Of a stretch of 64,000 nucleotides of DNA, positions 59,254 to 64,000 are shown in pieces. The stretch spans positions 1-64,000 of the forward strand of contig ONCZ01000019.1 in the NCBI GenBank assembly GCA_900316445.1, in the 5' to 3' direction. This DNA is from an uncultured Prevotellaceae bacterium. GTDB taxonomy: Bacteria > Bacteroidota > Bacteroidia > Bacteroidales > Bacteroidaceae. Below the pieces are notes generated by a model. It did not search any database and was not told where the DNA came from. It was given only the letters and a program-made list of their open reading frames with translations. A program made the translations under genes and the position numbers. Within the stretch, counting starts at the first letter, position 1, and every line of letters begins with the position of its first letter.

Positions 59254-62200
59254 TTATAAGATGATTAATGATTCACGTTTAAAGGTGTCTTTTGAGGGAT
59301 TCGGGAATAGACTCTCGTTAAGAACCCTTGAGTCAAGAAGTTTTTCTCCTTTGTAATAATTGAGATGACCATCTTCTTTCTTCCATTCGCCAAATATAAA
59401 AGAAGATAATACTTCATTCATATTACCCTTTATTTCATACAACACATCTTTTTTCAGATCTACATAATATGCACTGGATTTATGACCAATAGCGATTCTC
59501 TTTCCTTCTTTATATAAAACAAGGTAAATGTTTCGCCTAATATTCGTATCAGTTTCTGAAAACCAATACTCCATTTGATACTTTTCACAACCAATTCTAT
59601 TCCTTATCAAGCACACATCATCTTCCGTAGATTTCATTTTTTCGGCAAATAGATTTGCGCGGTTTTCAGAATATAGCTCATAATAATCCATAATAGTATA
59701 ATAATTATTCGTCTTATTACCACATACAAAAGCTTTCTTTTTCGTGGGCAATCCACAGTTCATGAGATACAATGAGCGGCGAATGATCATAGGTAAAGAG
59801 ACCTTTGCTTGTATAAATAAATTGTTAGTATCAAGAACAGCTATTATCCCAGTCTGAAGACTCACGCAATATAGTATAGCCCAAGGTATCAATGATTTAT
59901 CAAGATGTGCAAATAACTGACCCTCTTTTTCAATATACCAATGTGTATTATGCCTATTCTTATCTTTTCGAATTCTCGGTAATAAAGGATTTTGAGTGGG
60001 TTCCAATTGCAAATCAGATTCGGATTCTCTAGAAAAAACAAACATCTTAAAAGCCTCAGAAACCGTAGCACTTTGACTTAGTAAAGAAGAAGCCATATCT
60101 TGTTCATAGAGTACATCACATTGGTGGTGATAGTTCTTAAGGAATGCGTTCGCATCAAAGTGAAATTGCAATAGAATCATTGGTGGGAGGATGCCTTTGT
60201 AATAATCATCAAGGTCAAACACCTTTTTGTACATCTTAACATTATTATCTCTGCAAAATTCCATCAAATCAAGCATGAATTTTCTTGTATAACAACCCGT
60301 CAATAAAATGTTAGAGCATCCAGTACTGAGCGAGGGTGGCATTTTTGTAAACGCGGGGGGGATAATTTGGCATGTACCTCTACTATGATCTAAGTTAACA
60401 TAACCGGCTGTTTCTAGAAGTCTTTTTACATTCTTAATATAATCTTTATGCTGTGTTTCAATACCAAGCCTTAGTGCTGCATAACTTAAAATATCTTTGA
60501 ATCTGTCATTTGATAATTCTACTTTATTATTATCATAGCAACAAGCAGCAAGAAGATTAACCAAGTACATATCATCAGCAATACCTGTATATTCATCATG
60601 CTTTCGTAAATATGATACTTTATATGTGGGTGAGGTGGCATTATCTATTCTGTTGCCACAAATTGCATATTGATTATTATCGAAAGATAAACGCCCCAAG
60701 GAATCATATTTATATAGTTTTTCTACATCATAACAGATATTTTGTCCACAGATTTCAAAACTAGAAACATGCTCAACATTATTAGGAAGTTCAAGTTTTA
60801 TATTTACCTTCAATCCTTCAGTTATAGGGGTGTTATCTGGTAAATCTATTATTAGCTTATTCTTGTGAATAATTGATCTGTAGTTATCACAGATGTCGGC
60901 TTTTTGATAATCAACAAGAGATAAATATATTAATAGATTATCATTATCAAAGCTCTCCGGCATTTCAAAACAGGGAAGAGATTGGATAAAATACTTTCCA
61001 TCTTTATTGGTGATGCCTGATTTCCTGATAATAGATTTCGAAGCTATAATTGGATTCTCATTATTAATGTTTTGTTCTTCTGTGTAATATTGTCCATTTA
61101 GTGTTCTGGTTGAGTAATAAACAACCCATTTCTTCCCAAAAATACCTTGGGTTCTTTCTATAGGATTTTTACGAATTTCATTATCGTTTTCTTCACACCA
61201 CGCTTCGAATTTCTGCATTACTTCATCTGAGTTTTTAACAAGTATCAAATAACTATTTGCAGGCCTAATAATACGAGTTTGAATATATAACGTATGATAG
61301 TATTCATATAAAAAAACAACATCATCAATAGGCAATGACTTGATATTGCATTCTTCATTCTTAAGTGTATAAGATTTGATTTCAATTGGCTTATCCCCTT
61401 TTACCTTTACAAAGTTGATATTGTATATATCGATAGCGTCTGATGTTCCTTCCTTAATTTCAAATTCTTCAGAAACAATTGCTTGATGTACATCTGTCAT
61501 GAGTTGAATAGAAGGATTCCCTTCTTCATAATCTTCTGGAATAGAATAGGCTAATACGAAAACACCTTTAATCTTCGTTTGTTTATAATCGTCGGTTCTC
61601 TTCCTCTCCTCCAAATTTTCAACGTATTCATCATAGTTGAAATCATCAACAATAGCTTGTATTTTTCTTGCATATATACCTCTGTAATCCTCATTTGTTA
61701 AACAACGGTGGAGAATGTCGCTGAGTTCATTGTTATATCTAGTTCTTTCAAGTTGTCTTGACAGTCTGCCGACAATTTCTGTAAAAGAAATATAGTCTTT
61801 TATTCTCCAGATACCTGACTTATATATGGCGTCATTTATTTTGTTTCGAAGAGGTGCCGACAAAGGTAGATGATATTTTATCTTGCCTGCATAAGGTTCA
61901 GAAGCAAATACAGTAGCATCTTTATCAAATAATTCATTGAGTTTGGCAATGGATTTCCATAGCTCGTCAACATATATTCTTGATGCTGGTTTGATCGTAG
62001 GTAAATTATCCCATTGTTGAGTATCTCCATTATCAAATTTTATGATCAAATAGACAACAATCGCAAAGTATGGTAGTCTTTGCAATATGGCTTTTCCATC
62101 TTTTATTTCAATTTTATTATTCTCATTCTTTTTATAATATTTTAGATCTTTTACATGATTGGCAACTGCAAGTATATCAGATCTATCTTTCACACATGTA

Positions 62201-62559
62201 TTTAACTGACAACTTCTACATTTTTCACACCCCCAACAACTAGATTTTTGATACCATTTCTTACATTTTCTTTTATTTTTTTGTACCTTTTCGTTTCCTT
62301 TGTTCTTTTGGGATAATGGACACATTATGGTTTGCCCTAAATAAGTCGTATAATTATTGCAGAAACTAATAACGCAACTCTCAAATTCTTTTTGGGAATC
62401 TGTTGTGTTAATACCTATCTTGCGAGCAATTTCATTAAGTATTCTATCATCCACATATAACATGATCTCCTGTCCTGATTTGTCAGATAAATAATGATCA
62501 ATCAGTCCATCATTCCAAAGAAAGTACTTATAATATGATTTTTGAAATACTGAGTCCAT
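59254..62559 (-). CDS. Large protein of a helicase defense operon (possible DruH-like)
   Basis: A 1101-residue protein without a family I can assign with certainty. Residues 78-125 hold a Cys-rich, strongly basic segment (CPLSQ..CKKWYQKSSCWGCEKCRSCQLNTC) that may bind zinc or an iron-sulfur cluster. The middle is strand-rich. Near 745-810 lies KNVKRLLETAGYVNLDHSRG, then PPAFTKMPPSLSTGCSNILLTGCYTRKFM, a winged-helix-like region followed by a P-P-x-L/L-x-G-x-R-T pattern seen in proteins paired with DUF1998 helicases. In type III Druantia a protein of about this size (DruH) precedes DruE. Spacing of 8-9 bp to both neighbours indicates one operon. Confidence 0.55.
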   Translation of the reverse strand: MDSVFQKSYYKYFLWNDGLIDHYLSDKSGQEIMLYVDDRILNEIARKIGINTTDSQKEFESCVISFCNNYTTYLGQTIMCPLSQKNKGNEKVQKNKRKCKKWYQKSSCWGCEKCRSCQLNTCVKDRSDILAVANHVKDLKYYKKNENNKIEIKDGKAILQRLPYFAIVVYLIIKFDNGDTQQWDNLPTIKPASRIYVDELWKSIAKLNELFDKDATVFASEPYAGKIKYHLPLSAPLRNKINDAIYKSGIWRIKDYISFTEIVGRLSRQLERTRYNNELSDILHRCLTNEDYRGIYARKIQAIVDDFNYDEYVENLEERKRTDDYKQTKIKGVFVLAYSIPEDYEEGNPSIQLMTDVHQAIVSEEFEIKEGTSDAIDIYNINFVKVKGDKPIEIKSYTLKNEECNIKSLPIDDVVFLYEYYHTLYIQTRIIRPANSYLILVKNSDEVMQKFEAWCEENDNEIRKNPIERTQGIFGKKWVVYYSTRTLNGQYYTEEQNINNENPIIASKSIIRKSGITNKDGKYFIQSLPCFEMPESFDNDNLLIYLSLVDYQKADICDNYRSIIHKNKLIIDLPDNTPITEGLKVNIKLELPNNVEHVSSFEICGQNICYDVEKLYKYDSLGRLSFDNNQYAICGNRIDNATSPTYKVSYLRKHDEYTGIADDMYLVNLLAACCYDNNKVELSNDRFKDILSYAALRLGIETQHKDYIKNVKRLLETAGYVNLDHSRGTCQIIPPAFTKMPPSLSTGCSNILLTGCYTRKFMLDLMEFCRDNNVKMYKKVFDLDDYYKGILPPMILLQFHFDANAFLKNYHHQCDVLYEQDMASSLLSQSATVSEAFKMFVFSRESESDLQLEPTQNPLLPRIRKDKNRHNTHWYIEKEGQLFAHLDKSLIPWAILYCVSLQTGIIAVLDTNNLFIQAKVSLPMIIRRSLYLMNCGLPTKKKAFVCGNKTNNYYTIMDYYELYSENRANLFAEKMKSTEDDVCLIRNRIGCEKYQMEYWFSETDTNIRRNIYLVLYKEGKRIAIGHKSSAYYVDLKKDVLYEIKGNMNEVLSSFIFGEWKKEDGHLNYYKGEKLLDSRVLNESLFPNPSKDTFKRESLIIL

Positions 62560-62567
62560 ATAAAAAA

Positions 62568-63986
62568 CTAACTATTGATATTCCATTCTACAAAATCCTT
62601 ATAAATAACTGACAGCTGTTTTAACATCTTTCCAATCTCGCTATTTGGATCTTTTAATGTAATAACCAATGTATCGACAGGACGCGTTAAAGGCATAAGT
62701 GCCCATAGGAAGACATTACGTCTTTTAATAATATCTGAATCTAATCCTAATGAGTTCTCGTCTGGAGTATAAGTGTCCATCTTATATTTTATCAGGTCAT
62801 CGAATTCTGCGCAAACAACACACCAGCCTTCAAGACCACGACATGAATCATATTGATATAGACGACACTGTCCCTTTGTTGGATATGTTGTTCTCAATTT
62901 GTTATTTATACCATCGTAAATCGTTATACCTTTAGATTCGTATGCTTCTGCCAAAGCGAAATGCCTTTCTCCATCATTTCCACGCTCAACTCTAGTTGGC
63001 GGTTGGAGAATGAGAATATCATAATTTTCACAACCATTCCTTTTACAATTATTTATTAAGTTGTCGTAGGTACTTTTGCGAAAGTTGGGATATATTAATA
63101 TTTTCCCGCCAGGAAGTTCATCATTCGGTTTAACTTTCCAATCAATATTTGCTAATTGGGCAAATGAGTTCACGAAAGTAACTAGGTTTGCTTTCTGTCT
63201 ACGTTCTAAATCCATATCTTTTGGCTTCCACAATTCACCATCTTTCAGTCCATCTTCCCATCTCTGTGGGGTATTTGATCTCATAAATTGGTCTACGCCA
63301 TCTGCCACAATCATTCGATGGGATCCGTACACTTTGAATAATATTTTCTTCTCCATATCAGAAAAGTCCTGCGCTTCATCGATAAGGATATAATCCCAAT
63401 CAATGAAATGATTTTCTGCACTATCCTTTAAAACATCTATATCTTCTTTACTACATTCATTAACAACAAAACCATATAACTCTTGCAGTTTTAAGTTATA
63501 AATATATTTGTAGTTATCACTCAATGGAGATAAAGAATCATTTATAACACCCGTCTCTCTCATAAGATTCTGAAAAAAAGAATCAATGGTCTTAATGGAA
63601 ACTGTCCGACCATCAACCTTTGAAGGCATTGGGGTATAGTCTATCAGACGTTTTATATCGCTAACTAAAGCATGATTATATGTAAGAAGCAAGCATCTGC
63701 AAGATCTTTCATCAGCAAGGCGAAACGCCAACTGAAGCAACTGGATTGTCTTGCCCGTACCAGCCCTTCCTTTTACTATTGTTAATTTAGATCCAACCTC
63801 TTTCATTAACTTATCAACATCCGTACTTTTCTGGCTAAGCAATTCAAATTTGCTTTTAGTTAATCCCAGAGGTTCGCGGCGTTGGGTAAATAAGTCTACA
63901 ATACTTTTATAATCTTCTTTATTCCCATTGAAAGAATCCAAAATGTAAATGTCTTTAGATAACACTACATTCGTCTGTTGAAGCAT
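62568..63986 (-). CDS. SF1-type helicase/ATPase, first gene of the defense operon
   Basis: A 472-residue P-loop protein related to UvrD-like/DUF2075 ATPases. Walker A is IVKGRAGTGKTIQLL near residue 72; a CRCLLLTYNHALVSDI segment (motif Ia) follows; Walker B is ILIDEAQDFSDME near 204; the late WCVVCAEFDDL and LMPLTRPVDTLVITL are motifs V and VI, with Thr-Arg in place of the usual TRA. It lies 8 bp upstream of the 1101-residue protein gene. Such an ATPase is not part of the described two-gene Druantia III, so it may be an added subunit. The start is near the window edge and an earlier start beyond 64000 cannot be excluded. Confidence 0.72.
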   Translation of the reverse strand: MLQQTNVVLSKDIYILDSFNGNKEDYKSIVDLFTQRREPLGLTKSKFELLSQKSTDVDKLMKEVGSKLTIVKGRAGTGKTIQLLQLAFRLADERSCRCLLLTYNHALVSDIKRLIDYTPMPSKVDGRTVSIKTIDSFFQNLMRETGVINDSLSPLSDNYKYIYNLKLQELYGFVVNECSKEDIDVLKDSAENHFIDWDYILIDEAQDFSDMEKKILFKVYGSHRMIVADGVDQFMRSNTPQRWEDGLKDGELWKPKDMDLERRQKANLVTFVNSFAQLANIDWKVKPNDELPGGKILIYPNFRKSTYDNLINNCKRNGCENYDILILQPPTRVERGNDGERHFALAEAYESKGITIYDGINNKLRTTYPTKGQCRLYQYDSCRGLEGWCVVCAEFDDLIKYKMDTYTPDENSLGLDSDIIKRRNVFLWALMPLTRPVDTLVITLKDPNSEIGKMLKQLSVIYKDFVEWNINS

Positions 63987-64000
63987 TACAGAAACAAACT

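Overview
The window looks like a chromosomal segment of a Bacteroidota genome of the Prevotella/Segatella type. The evidence is: promoters of the TAnnTTTG (-7) kind with TTTG (-33) in the better cases; a short primary sigma factor; a type III glutamine synthetase; BspA-like leucine-rich repeats; BT4734/VirE-N and DUF6078 families; and start codons without clear Shine-Dalgarno sequences. No rRNA, tRNA, CRISPR array, integrase or transposase was recognised. All family names come from reading the sequence, not from a database search.

Layout. 1-9 kb is core metabolism: an HsdR-N-like protein, a zinc-ribbon coiled-coil protein, a Nif3-type protein, a secreted nuclease, a FetAB-like ABC pair, the agmatine-to-putrescine pair (agmatine deiminase, N-carbamoylputrescine amidase) and glutamine synthetase III. 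9-16.5 kb is one minus-strand operon that looks like nonulosonate (sialic/legionaminic-type) activation (NeuB-like synthase, cytidylyltransferase, two SDRs, DUF4910 peptidase-like and YdcF-like proteins), headed by a histidine phosphatase. At 16.7 kb lies the primary sigma factor gene.

17.5-30.4 kb is the most unusual part. A nucleoside-deoxyribosyltransferase-like protein and a PfkB kinase/alpha-beta hydrolase fusion are transcribed leftward. Divergent from them are a DUF3990-type ADP-ribosyltransferase-like protein, a NADAR protein, a SIS/ADP-ribosylglycohydrolase fusion, an AddB-like nuclease, an AddA-like helicase-nuclease and a coiled-coil protein. 30.4-43.9 kb continues with a 2H phosphoesterase, a lipoprotein, BspA-like proteins, an AAA+ ATPase, an NrtR-like Nudix regulator, an alternative sigma factor, a Ro60/TROVE protein preceded by a Y-RNA-like transcript, a second structured RNA, a second alternative sigma factor, a phosphoesterase and a MoxR/VWA pair with a frameshift in the ATPase.

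A decamer of consensus TATAnCTATA sits 37-39 bp upstream of the -7 box in eight plus-strand promoters between 16.6 and 38.7 kb (exactly 39 bp in six). It ties the ADP-ribose cluster, the 2H phosphoesterase, the AAA+ ATPase, the Y-RNA/Ro60 unit and the primary sigma factor gene into one possible regulon. An NrtR-type regulator (a family that can sense ADP-ribose) with twin operators at the neighbouring sigma promoter suggests a link between NAD/ADP-ribose status, DNA ends and RNA quality control. This is inference.

44-64 kb is AT-rich accessory DNA: two stand-alone P-loop ATPases, a VirE-N-like gene flanked by iteron-like arrays, decayed genes, an McrB/DUF2357-type restriction pair, and a three-gene minus-strand unit with a 2050-residue DEAD/DUF1998 helicase that resembles Druantia DruE. 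A recurrent oddity is that most operon junctions in 1-16 kb, plus two near 42 and 46 kb, hold 7- or 8-bp tandem repeats of junction-specific sequence directly before the start codon.
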